From Bacteroidales bacterium UBA7574 (GTDB lineage Bacteria > Bacteroidota > Bacteroidia > Bacteroidales > Paludibacteraceae), in the NCBI GenBank assembly GCA_002479035.1, contig DLLA01000071.1, positions 187 through 6,389 on the forward strand: a stretch of 6,203 nt of DNA, read 5' to 3'. The notes below the pieces were generated by a model. The model saw only the letters and a list, made by a program, of their open reading frames with translations, was not told the origin of the DNA and searched no databases. This document shows positions 1 through 6,203 of this stretch, piece by piece. The position numbers were made by a program, and so were the translations under genes. The stretch's first letter is position 1, and every line of letters starts with the position of its first letter.

Positions 1-741
1 GAGGTCGCGCGAGGGCGATATGGACTTCATCTTGAGAGGTGAGACGATGACATTCTGGATGTTGTGCGCCTTCATGTACTTGATGAGGTCGTTGTCAAGG
101 TGGCGGATATGCATGCCGACGAGGTCGAAATTGCTGTTTTCATTGGCATCGCAGATAAATCCGACAGGTTTGTAGGGCGAGTTTCCCGCACTGCGGAGCA
201 TCTTGGCAATGGCTACGCCGGCAGACTGGATGCCATAAATCATCACTTTGGGATTGGAATAGCCGCGTGCGTACTCGTAGATGGTCTTGGTGGCAACGCG
301 CAGGCAGAACAGTCCGACACTGGCAATGAAGGCATAGATGATGGCAACCGTGGTGTAGAACGGCTGTATGTGTGTGATAGCCAGTACGATATAGTTGATG
401 ATGAGATAGCCGGCGACCGCCGAGAATACGGACAACAGCACCTTGATGGTGTCAATGAATGTGGAGTAGCGCAAGATACCTGCGTAGGTGTGGAACACCC
501 AAAACATAATGGTTTGCACGCCCAACATCACCAGCATCTGCCCCCATATAGGCAATACGTGTGTGGGGTGCGAATAGGTAAATAGCCCCTTGCCAAGCAG
601 ATAACTCAGCAGGAAGGCAATGACGCAAAGTGCTAAATCCAACAATAGCACAGCCCAACGCGGCAGGTAGCCGAGGGAGGCTGTGTGTTCGAAAATGTCG
701 GAACTTTTGAGTTCCTTGATACGTGAATGACTTTTTTTCAT
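1..741 (-). CDS. Membrane polysaccharide biosynthesis protein, CapD/WbpM-like (N-terminal half, runs off the window)
   Basis: This is the first 247 codons of a gene that continues past position 1. The protein starts MKKSHSRIKELKSSD. Four hydrophobic segments follow, at about residues 27-50, 65-88, 101-122 and 129-150. A Rossmann-like strand-turn-helix comes next at about 163-183 (VMIYGIQSAGVAIAKML). The layout, with the FHTYAGILRYSTFID motif at about 83-97, matches the N-terminal half of the WbpM/PglF/CapD family. These inner-membrane nucleotide-sugar 4,6-dehydratases or epimerases supply sugars for capsule, O-antigen or glycoprotein glycans. The catalytic NAD-dependent half lies outside the window, so the reaction cannot be assigned. 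The nucleotide-binding loop reads GIQSAG rather than GxGxxG, as can happen in this accessory domain. The ATG is 8 nt after the uvrA stop, with an A-rich leader (AAATAACAAC) and no Shine-Dalgarno box. It probably belongs to the upstream operon by readthrough. The family call is firm and the substrate is unknown. Confidence 0.9.
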   Translation of the reverse strand, partial: MKKSHSRIKELKSSDIFEHTASLGYLPRWAVLLLDLALCVIAFLLSYLLGKGLFTYSHPTHVLPIWGQMLVMLGVQTIMFWVFHTYAGILRYSTFIDTIKVLLSVFSAVAGYLIINYIVLAITHIQPFYTTVAIIYAFIASVGLFCLRVATKTIYEYARGYSNPKVMIYGIQSAGVAIAKMLRSAGNSPYKPVGFICDANENSNFDLVGMHIRHLDNDLIKYMKAHNIQNVIVSPLKMKSISPSRDL

Positions 742-749
742 GTTGTTAT

Positions 750-3500
750 TTATGTGTGTGTAATTATGTCTCGCAAAGCCTGTCCCGTATAACTGTCGGG
801 GCATTGCATGATTTGTTCGGGCGTGCCCTCTGCCACGATGTGCCCGCCCTCGTCGCCGCCCTCCTTGCCGAGGTCGATGACGTGGTCTGCCGCGAGAATG
901 ACCATCGGGTTGTGCTCAATGATAAGCACGGTGTGTCCGCGGCTGATGAGGGCATTCAATGCGTTGAGCAACACGTCAATATCGTGGTGGTGGAGACCCG
1001 TGGTGGGCTCGTCGAATATAAATAAGGTGGGGGTGGCGTTCTCCTGTGCGAGGAACGATGCCAACTTTACGCGCTGGCTCTCGCCGCCCGAGAGGGTGCT
1101 GCCCGGTTGACCGAGTTTTACGTAACCGATGCCAACGTCTTGCAAGGGCTTGAGACGGGCGACAATCTTCTTGCACGCGGGGTCTTCCGAGAAGAAATCA
1201 ATAGCCTGATTGACTGTCATTTCCAGCACGTCGTAGATATTCTTGCCGCGATAGAGGACATCAAGGATATCCTGTTTGAACCGCTTGCCGTGGCATTGGT
1301 CGCAGACCATAGTGATGTCCGCCATAAACTGCATCTCTATGGTGATGGTGCCCTCGCCTTGGCACTCCTCGCACCGTCCGCCGGGGGTGTTGAACGAGAA
1401 ATGTGCAGGCGTGAAACCCATCTGCCGGCTGAGTTGCTGGTCGGCAAACAGCCGTCGTATCTCGTCGTACGCCTTGAGGTAGGTGACGGGGTTTGAGCGC
1501 GAAGACTTGGAGAGCGGATTCTGGTCCACATACTCCACATTTTGCAGCAGATGCAGGCTTCCGCGCAGGCTGCCAAAATCGCCTGTGCGCTCGGCGATGC
1601 CGCCGTAGTGCTTTTTCAGGGCGGGGTAGAGCACCTTGCTCACCAACGACGACTTGCCGCTGCCGCTCACGCCTGTAACCACGGTCATCACGTTGAGTGG
1701 GAAACGCACATTGATATTCTTGAGGTTGTTTTCAGCGGCGCCGACTACCTCAATATAGTTGTTCCACGGACGGCGGTAGGGCGGGATAGAGTAGGTGAGT
1801 TCCTCTGTCTTGGGCGGACCGGCATACACCACTTCGCCGCCGTGTCTGCCTGCCGCAGGACCAATCTCAATGATGTAATCGGCAGCACGTTGTATCTCCT
1901 CGTCGTGTTCCACCACCACGATGGTGTTGCCGAGGTCGCGCAGTTCTTTCAGCACGTGAATCAGCCTGTGCGTGTCGCGCGGGTGAAGCCCGATACTGGG
2001 CTCGTCCAATACGTATAGTGACCCTACAAGGCTGCTACCCAAAGACTTAGCCAATGTGATACGCTGGCTCTCGCCGCCCGACAACGTGGCAGAGGTGCGG
2101 TTGAGAGTCAGGTAACTCAATCCCACGTCCTCCATAAACTGGAGCCGTGAGCGTATTTCTACAAGCAGTTGCTGTACTGCAAGTTGTTCGTTGTCAGTCA
2201 GTTGCAGATTATTGAACCATGCTGTGAGGTCGCTGATAGACATCTGGCAGAGTTCGGTGATAGACTTGCCGCCCACCTGCACATATTGCGCCTCTTTGCG
2301 CAGCCTAAGTCCCTCACAATCAGGGCAGGTAGCCTTCCCGCGATACCGGCTGAGCATCACGCGATACTGAATCTTGGCATATTGCTTGCTCTCCAACTCA
2401 TGGAAAAAGTCGTTGAGTCCGTGAAAATACTCATTTCCCGTCCAAATCAGTTGTTTCTGCTCGTGCGTGAGGGCGTAGAATGGCGTGTGGATGGGGAAAT
2501 CGAACTTGTCCGCGTTATACACGAGGGCATCGTTCCACAGGCTCATCTTCTCGCCGCGCCAGCAGGCAATCGCGCCGTCATATACGGACAGCGACTTGTC
2601 CGGCACCACCAAATCGGGGTCAATACCAATCACATTGCCGAATCCGCCGCATGTAGGGCACGCACCCAATGGGTTGTTGAAATCGAACAGGTGCTCCGAC
2701 GGCTCCACAAATGTGATACCGTCTGCCTCGAAACGCTCGGAAAATATGTGCACCTCTGTCGGTGCGCTGGGTGGAGTAACAATGAGACGGCACTCGCCTT
2801 TTCCCTCAAAAAACGCCGTTTGAACGGAGTCCGCAAAGCGATTCAATGTCGCCTGCTCACCGTCAGCCACCACGCGGTCCACTAATAAATAGGTGTGGTC
2901 GGCACTCTGCAACATTATGGAATTGATGCGCAGCGTGTCGCCGCTTCCGTCTTCGTTGAGGCGGTACAGACGCGAGAACCCCTGCTGTTGCCAAACCTTC
3001 AACTTGTCCGCAAGCGTTTGATTATCAGTAATAATAGGGGAGAGTAGCAGCACTTTTGCACCCACTGCCTGCTGCCTTAGGCACTCCACTACGTCCTGCA
3101 CCGTATGGCGTTTCACTTCTTGTCCGCTGATAGGCGAGATGGTGTGTCCCGCACGCGCGAACAATAGTTTCATATAGTCGTAAATCTCCGTGACCGTACC
3201 CACCGTGCTGCGTGGGTTGCGTGTGGTAACTTTCTGCTCGATGGCAATAGCGGGCGGAATGCCGTCAATGCTGTCCACATCGGGCTTCTGCATACGCCCG
3301 AGGAACTGCCGCGCGTATGCGCTCAGGCTCTCCACATAACGGCGTTGCCCCTCTGCAAACAATGTATCGAACGCCAGCGACGATTTGCCGCTACCGCTCA
3401 CGCCCGTAATCACCACCAACCTGTTGCGCGGAATATCCACCGAGATATTCTTCAGGTTGTGCGTACGGGCACCTTGAATATGTATGACGTCTTCTGCCAA
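750..3500 (-). CDS. uvrA: UvrA, excinuclease ABC subunit A
   Basis: UvrA is the damage-sensing ATPase of nucleotide excision repair. It dimerises on DNA in the cytoplasm and loads UvrB. The 916-residue product is close to the usual family length of about 920-950. It carries two ABC modules: Walker A GVSGSGKS at 33-40 and 610-617, signature LSGGESQR at 473-480 and 803-810, Walker B with DE at 499-500 and 830-831, and switch His at 532 and 863. The UvrB-binding region lies at about 120-240. The C-terminal zinc module is complete (C710, C713, C733, C736). The other two zinc sites have only one Cys pair each (C281/C284 and C392/C395). Their partner pairs are replaced near 121-126 and 252-256. The start is TTG at 3500, giving (M)[17 protein letters not shown]. 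It is the first possible start after an in-frame TAG four codons upstream, and no ATG precedes the conserved GARTHNLKN. It lies 1 nt after the HU-LysM stop, which suggests translational coupling. The identification is certain and the start is very likely. Confidence 0.98.
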   Translation of the reverse strand: MAEDVIHIQGARTHNLKNISVDIPRNRLVVITGVSGSGKSSLAFDTLFAEGQRRYVESLSAYARQFLGRMQKPDVDSIDGIPPAIAIEQKVTTRNPRSTVGTVTEIYDYMKLLFARAGHTISPISGQEVKRHTVQDVVECLRQQAVGAKVLLLSPIITDNQTLADKLKVWQQQGFSRLYRLNEDGSGDTLRINSIMLQSADHTYLLVDRVVADGEQATLNRFADSVQTAFFEGKGECRLIVTPPSAPTEVHIFSERFEADGITFVEPSEHLFDFNNPLGACPTCGGFGNVIGIDPDLVVPDKSLSVYDGAIACWRGEKMSLWNDALVYNADKFDFPIHTPFYALTHEQKQLIWTGNEYFHGLNDFFHELESKQYAKIQYRVMLSRYRGKATCPDCEGLRLRKEAQYVQVGGKSITELCQMSISDLTAWFNNLQLTDNEQLAVQQLLVEIRSRLQFMEDVGLSYLTLNRTSATLSGGESQRITLAKSLGSSLVGSLYVLDEPSIGLHPRDTHRLIHVLKELRDLGNTIVVVEHDEEIQRAADYIIEIGPAAGRHGGEVVYAGPPKTEELTYSIPPYRRPWNNYIEVVGAAENNLKNINVRFPLNVMTVVTGVSGSGKSSLVSKVLYPALKKHYGGIAERTGDFGSLRGSLHLLQNVEYVDQNPLSKSSRSNPVTYLKAYDEIRRLFADQQLSRQMGFTPAHFSFNTPGGRCEECQGEGTITIEMQFMADITMVCDQCHGKRFKQDILDVLYRGKNIYDVLEMTVNQAIDFFSEDPACKKIVARLKPLQDVGIGYVKLGQPGSTLSGGESQRVKLASFLAQENATPTLFIFDEPTTGLHHHDIDVLLNALNALISRGHTVLIIEHNPMVILAADHVIDLGKEGGDEGGHIVAEGTPEQIMQCPDSYTGQALRDIITHT

Positions 3501-3504
3501 TTTA
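3498..3504 (-). promoter_or_regulatory. Stop/start junction with TTG start for uvrA
   Basis: On the minus strand the HU-LysM stop TAA (3504-3502), a single A, and then TTG (3500-3498) form the junction TAAATTG. The uvrA frame is closed by TAG at 3512-3510, so only four codons are available upstream of the conserved N-terminus, and TTG is the only standard start codon among them. The tight spacing suggests that ribosomes finishing the HU-LysM gene re-initiate on uvrA. The weak start may keep UvrA output low relative to its upstream neighbour. Confidence 0.75.
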
Positions 3505-4572
3505 CTTGCCTAAATACTCTTTCTGCAGATTATCAATCAGTTGGCGTGTCTCGGGGTCGGACAAGTCCATCAACTTCTCACTCAGCAACGGCACACGAAT
3601 CTTCTTGCCGTACTCCAAATGATTAGGGTTCTCAATCTGGTCTCTGTTGGCCTCGTAAATGAACACCCACAGGTCTTTCACCCCGTAGTATTTGTACGAA
3701 ATCCACGCCAGACGGCTGCCGAATCCCACACGCTCCGTACCGATGAAACGGGTATATTCACGCGGCTGTTCAGCCAATGGAACAACTGCAGGCGCGTTAT
3801 TTTCCTCGATTTCAACGGGCTCTACCACTTCTACTACCTCGGCCTCTGCCACAGGCTGGCACTCTCCCATACACTGCCACCACTGTTGTATTGCGTTGCG
3901 AAAATACACACCTCCGCCTATCAGCACTATCAGCAGCACACCTGCCACAGCCCAACCAATCCATGCACCGCCGCATTTACCCTTTTTCGGACACTCTTCA
4001 CCCTTCGGAGGAGTTGGTATATCAGTAGTTTTATCCTCTTCCATAATCGGCGTATTTTGTTCATTATCATGAGTTTCTACTATCTCTGCAACCTTTTCCC
4101 CTACACTTGTATCCGCTTCTGCATCCCCCCTCTCTGAAGAGGGGGGTGGGGGAGTCCCTTTCTTCGGACTCTGCCCCAAATCCGCCAAAATATCCACGAT
4201 TTCATCGGCTTGTTCGCCCAGTTTGCGTATCGGGTCTTGTCCTAAGTCTGCCATAATCTCATCTGTTTTCGGACGCTCAATACGTTTCTCCACGCTCTCT
4301 TTGAGTGTGGATTCTGCATTGAATGTCAGTTTGTTATATCCTTCTATCGTAAATGCCTCACCCGTCGAGATATTCACGCTCCTGCGCGGTGCCACCTGCT
4401 TCACTGCAAACGTCCCCAATCCCTTTATCTTCACTTGCTTGTCTGTCTGCAACCCCTCCACGATACTTTCCAACAAGGCATCCAAAAACTGCCCTGTTTG
4501 GCTGTCACCGGTGTTGGCTGCTTTGGCTATTTCGCGGCGCAACTCTGCCCATGTCATCTTGTCCTCTGCCAT
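3502..4572 (-). CDS. HU-domain membrane protein with C-terminal LysM (HU-linker-TM-LysM)
   Basis: This 356-residue protein has three parts. Residues about 7-95 are an HU/IHF-type DNA-binding domain (VKIKGLGTFAVK at 47-58; beta-arm with N67-I68-S69-T70-G71-E72). Residues about 100-200 are a low-complexity, Pro- and acid-rich linker. A single membrane helix at about 203-224 is followed by an acidic spacer and a LysM domain at about 276-330 (LAWISYKYYGVKDLWVFIYEAN, ending KKIRVP; quoted in pieces: LAWISYKYYG, DLWVFIYEAN). LysM binds peptidoglycan. The expected topology is HU in the cytoplasm and LysM in the periplasm, so the protein could tie DNA to the envelope; that role is inferred. HU domains fused to membrane and wall-binding domains are known in Bacteroidota. 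The usual intercalating Pro of the HU arm is Ile68. Cys pairs flank the helix (C194/C200 and C234/C238). The motif ADLGQ-x-P occurs twice, at 108-114 and 130-136. A palindromic repeat is embedded in frame at residues about 140-150. A second in-frame ATG at codon 6 is an alternative start. The gene starts 3 nt after the small HU stop. Confidence 0.93.
   Translation of the reverse strand: MAEDKMTWAELRREIAKAANTGDSQTGQFLDALLESIVEGLQTDKQVKIKGLGTFAVKQVAPRRSVNISTGEAFTIEGYNKLTFNAESTLKESVEKRIERPKTDEIMADLGQDPIRKLGEQADEIVDILADLGQSPKKGTPPPPSSERGDAEADTSVGEKVAEIVETHDNEQNTPIMEEDKTTDIPTPPKGEECPKKGKCGGAWIGWAVAGVLLIVLIGGGVYFRNAIQQWWQCMGECQPVAEAEVVEVVEPVEIEENNAPAVVPLAEQPREYTRFIGTERVGFGSRLAWISYKYYGVKDLWVFIYEANRDQIENPNHLEYGKKIRVPLLSEKLMDLSDPETRQLIDNLQKEYLGK
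4125..4157. repeat. REP-like GC palindrome, in-frame copy inside the HU-LysM gene
   Basis: On the plus strand this is a perfect 9-bp inverted repeat, CCCCCCTCT and AGAGGGGGG, around a CTGA loop (4125-4146), followed by TGGGGGAGTCC (4147-4157). A closely similar sequence lies at 6183-6203 in the same orientation. The element encodes residues about 140-150 of the HU-LysM linker (TPPPPSSERGD) without breaking the frame. Short C-run/G-run palindromes of this kind are dispersed in many Bacteroidota genomes and resemble REP elements mobilised by REP-associated tyrosine transposases. That link is my inference, because no transposase is present here. Confidence 0.7.
4152..4171. repeat. Short inverted repeat next to the in-frame palindrome
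   Basis: The arms GAGTCC (4152-4157) and GGACTC (4166-4171) are perfectly complementary around an 8-nt loop. The left arm is the tail of the REP-like element at 4125-4157. The right arm may be the other end of the inserted unit, or chance. It encodes residues about 134-140 of the HU-LysM protein. No function is proven. Confidence 0.35.
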
Positions 4573-4575
4573 AGC

Positions 4576-4854
4576 CTACACGTTTTTAAGTTGCTCTTTC
4601 ACAGCCTGATACGGCTTGAATGTCAGTTGCATCTTCTCGGGCACGGTGGTGCGCTCGCCTGTCTTCGGCAGCACCACGGTACGTGCCCCGCGGCGTTTCA
4701 TCTCCAATGTGCCGAAGTTCTGCAACTGCACACTCGTACCTGCCAGCAGGTTCTTTTGCAGCACTGCCACGGTCGCATTCATCAGTTCTTCCGTCTGCGT
4801 CTTGGTCATTTTCGTGCGACCCGCAATCTCGCTAATCAGTTCTCTCGTTGTCAT
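4576..4854 (-). CDS. HU family DNA-binding protein (small, free-standing)
   Basis: This 92-residue protein has the usual HU/IHF length (90-100). HU-type proteins dimerise, bind DNA with a pair of beta-arms and bend it, helping to compact the nucleoid and build nucleoprotein complexes. The N-terminal helices (MTTRELISEIAGRTKMTK and on to about residue 38) lead into the VQLQNFGTLEMKRR core at 42-55. The arm follows, with L62-P63-K64-T65-G66-E67, which holds the intercalating proline. It ends with the usual LTFKPYQAVKEQLKN tail at 77-91. The start ATG overlaps the rimO stop in an ATGA tetramer, so it is probably translationally coupled to rimO. It is followed after 3 nt by a second, membrane-anchored HU gene, and the two may form heterodimers (inference). 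There is no Shine-Dalgarno box. Whether it is a general HU or a specialised paralogue cannot be told here, because Bacteroidota usually carry several. Confidence 0.94.
   Translation of the reverse strand: MTTRELISEIAGRTKMTKTQTEELMNATVAVLQKNLLAGTSVQLQNFGTLEMKRRGARTVVLPKTGERTTVPEKMQLTFKPYQAVKEQLKNV
4851..4854 (-). promoter_or_regulatory. ATGA overlap coupling rimO to the small HU gene
   Basis: The minus strand reads ATGA. ATG (4854-4852) starts the HU gene and TGA (4853-4851) ends rimO. Such overlaps usually reflect translational coupling in one transcript. No Shine-Dalgarno box precedes the start, which is common in Bacteroidota. Confidence 0.8.
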
Positions 4855-6167
4855 ATTCTTGCGTAGAGGTCAAAATCCTCGCTTCGGGTTATGGTAACGG
4901 TATAAAATTCTCCGATTCTCAATCTTTTCCCGCATTCATCGGCGTCAATCAGCACCTCGCAATCCACTTCGGGCGAGTCGTATTGCGTGCGCCCGATGTA
5001 GTAATTATCCTCTTTGCGGTCGATGATTACGCGCTGTTGTGTCCCCACCATTCGGCTCAGCAACTCCGATGAAATCGACTGTTGCAGCCCCATCACCTCT
5101 GCCACTCTGCGCTCTTTTTCCTCTTGCGGAATGTCGTCTTTGTAGTGTTTGTTGGCATAAGTCCCCTCCTCGTCGCTGTACGCAAACGCGCCCATACGGT
5201 CAAACCGCATCTCTTGTACCCACTCGCACAACTCCCTGAAGTCCTCTTCTGTCTCCCTGGGGTGCCCTACCAACAGGGTCGTCCGGATACAAATCCCCGG
5301 TACCTCCTGCCGAATCCGTGCTATCAGCGCGTCCTGTTCGGCGCGGGTGATATGCCGCCGCATCAGTCTCAATACATGGTCCGAACAATGCTGCAACGCA
5401 ATATCCAGGTACTTGCACACGTTCTCGTGCTTTGCCATCACGGGCAGCAGGTCCATCGGAAAGTCAGTCGGGTAGGCATAGTGTAGCCGAATCCATTCCA
5501 CCCCCTCAATCTGCGCCATTTCATCGACCAACTGCGCCAGCCGGTGCTCCTTATATAGGTCCAGTCCGTAATTCGACAAGTCCTGTGCAATCACGTTAAA
5601 CTCCTTCACACCTTTCCCAACCAGCCAGCGCACCTCGTCCAGTATCTCCTCCATCGGACGCGAGGTGAACCGCCCTGTAATCAGTGGTATCGCGCAATAC
5701 GAGCAGAACCGGTTGCACCCTTCCGCTATTTTTATATAGGTGTAGTGCCGTGGCGTGGTGATAGCGCGTTCGTAGGGGGCGCAACTCATACCATCGCTCG
5801 CGGGCGACTCTTTCGCTAACAAATCCACAATCCCCGTATAGTCAAACTTGCCGAACCAGCCGTCCACTTCGGGCATTTCTTGTTGCAAATCAGTCAGATA
5901 CCGTTGCGACAGGCACCCCATCACATACAATTTCCGCAACTTGCCCTGCTGTTTCCGCTGCGCAAACTGCAGAATGGTGTTGATGCTCTCCTCTTTGGCA
6001 TCGCCGATGAACCCGCACGTATTGATAATAGCAATCTCCCCATGTGGACGTGCCGCGTCATGCACACACCGATACCCCACCAATTCCAACTGGTGCATCA
6101 GTCGCTCCGCGTCCACAAGGTTCTTCGAGCAGCCCAACGTGATTATATCTATCTCTTTTTCTTTCAT
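4851..6167 (-). CDS. rimO: RimO, ribosomal protein uS12 (Asp) methylthiotransferase
   Basis: RimO adds a methylthio group to the beta-carbon of a conserved aspartate of ribosomal protein uS12, using S-adenosylmethionine and two iron-sulfur clusters. Numbering from the ATG, the 438-residue protein has the expected three parts. The first is an N-terminal methylthiotransferase domain with cluster cysteines at about 13, 51 and 85 (TLGCSKNLVDAE, NTCGFI, GCLSQRY). The second is a radical-SAM core with C-x3-C-x2-C in GCNRFCSYCAIPLITG at about 150-165, plus AQDLSNYG, RLHYAYP and YLDIALQH. The third is a C-terminal TRAM domain from about 375. AEGCNRFCSYCAIPLITG followed by TSRP, with AQDLSNYG, separates RimO from the tRNA enzyme MiaB. 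A loop usually read as GHPGET is GHPRET here. I chose ATG at 6167 over the in-frame TTG just before it (6170). The reading frame stays open to the window edge, but an upstream extension would translate the GC palindrome and has no family support. The stop overlaps the next start (ATGA). Confidence 0.97.
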   Translation of the reverse strand: MKEKEIDIITLGCSKNLVDAERLMHQLELVGYRCVHDAARPHGEIAIINTCGFIGDAKEESINTILQFAQRKQQGKLRKLYVMGCLSQRYLTDLQQEMPEVDGWFGKFDYTGIVDLLAKESPASDGMSCAPYERAITTPRHYTYIKIAEGCNRFCSYCAIPLITGRFTSRPMEEILDEVRWLVGKGVKEFNVIAQDLSNYGLDLYKEHRLAQLVDEMAQIEGVEWIRLHYAYPTDFPMDLLPVMAKHENVCKYLDIALQHCSDHVLRLMRRHITRAEQDALIARIRQEVPGICIRTTLLVGHPRETEEDFRELCEWVQEMRFDRMGAFAYSDEEGTYANKHYKDDIPQEEKERRVAEVMGLQQSISSELLSRMVGTQQRVIIDRKEDNYYIGRTQYDSPEVDCEVLIDADECGKRLRIGEFYTVTITRSEDFDLYARI

Positions 6168-6182
6168 CAATTTACTCTGAAT

Positions 6183-6203
6183 CCCCCTCTCTGAGGGGGT
6201 AGG
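6183..6203. repeat. REP-like GC palindrome, second copy in the rimO leader (cut by the window edge)
   Basis: On the plus strand the arms CCCCCTC and GAGGGGG form a perfect 7-bp stem around TCT (6183-6199), followed by TAGG at the window edge. This matches the copy at 4125-4157, with one C and one G fewer in the runs and three bases fewer in the centre. Read on the minus strand, the hairpin ends 15 nt before the rimO ATG, so in RNA it could fold just upstream of the initiation region. The G-run is not followed by a T-run on either strand as far as can be seen, so it is not a normal intrinsic terminator. Confidence 0.7.

Noticed and set aside
64..585. Plus-strand open frame of 173 codons near the left edge
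   Set aside because: It is opposite the CapD/WbpM-like gene, whose minus-strand translation has four membrane helices and a Rossmann motif.
742..749. Terminator between uvrA and the polysaccharide gene
   Set aside because: The gap is only 8 nt and shows no inverted repeat.
2169..2885. Plus-strand open frame of 238 codons antisense to uvrA
   Set aside because: It lies wholly opposite conserved UvrA sequence and has no recognisable domain. It is a shadow of the GC-biased codons of the real gene.
3541..4137. Plus-strand open frame of 198 codons antisense to the HU-LysM gene
   Set aside because: The product looks like low-complexity shadow translation, while the minus strand encodes clear LysM and membrane segments.
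6168..6170. TTG one codon upstream of ATG as the rimO start
   Set aside because: An ATG follows immediately and gives the usual RimO N-terminus. A rarer codon is not needed.
6168..6182. Bacteroidota -7 promoter box (TAnnTTTG) in the rimO leader
   Set aside because: The nearest sequence, TAAATTGA, does not match and is too close to the start codon.
6183..6199. Palindrome as an intrinsic transcription terminator
   Set aside because: There is no T-run after the stem on the minus strand, and the plus-strand side is cut at TAGG. The match to the 4125 copy favours a dispersed repeat.

Overview
The window looks like chromosomal DNA from a member of the Bacteroidota, most likely Bacteroidales, with roughly balanced base composition. 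The evidence is an HU-TM-LysM protein and a UvrA variant of the kind I associate with that phylum. Start codons are preceded by A-rich leaders rather than Shine-Dalgarno boxes, and a REP-like C-run/G-run palindrome of a Bacteroidota type is present. The genus cannot be fixed from this sequence alone.

All five genes lie on the minus strand and almost every base is coding. In transcription order, from high to low coordinates, they are: rimO (6167-4851), a radical-SAM methylthiotransferase for ribosomal protein uS12; a small HU-family DNA-binding protein (4854-4576); a membrane protein with an N-terminal HU domain, a disordered linker, one transmembrane helix and a C-terminal LysM domain (4572-3502); uvrA (3500-750), the damage-recognition ATPase of nucleotide excision repair; and the N-terminal half of a membrane-bound CapD/WbpM-type polysaccharide biosynthesis protein (741 to beyond position 1). 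The junctions are an ATGA overlap, a 3-nt gap, a 1-nt gap and an 8-nt gap. No terminator or promoter is visible between genes, so this is very probably one transcript with translational coupling. The promoter lies outside the window, beyond 6203.

The most interesting points are three. First, two HU-type genes sit in tandem: one is a free DNA bender with the intercalating proline, and the other is a tethered version with isoleucine in its place, joined through a membrane helix to a peptidoglycan-binding LysM domain. It could link DNA to the cell wall. Second, two copies of a GC-rich palindromic repeat are present, one in the rimO leader and one inserted in frame inside the linker of the HU-LysM gene. 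Third, uvrA appears to start with TTG one base after the preceding stop, and its protein lacks the cysteines of one half of each of two zinc modules while keeping the third intact.

There is no non-coding stretch over 300 bases, and no RNA gene, CRISPR array, insertion sequence or integrase was seen. No wholly new system is evident. The HU/HU-LysM pair and the in-frame repeat are the best leads.
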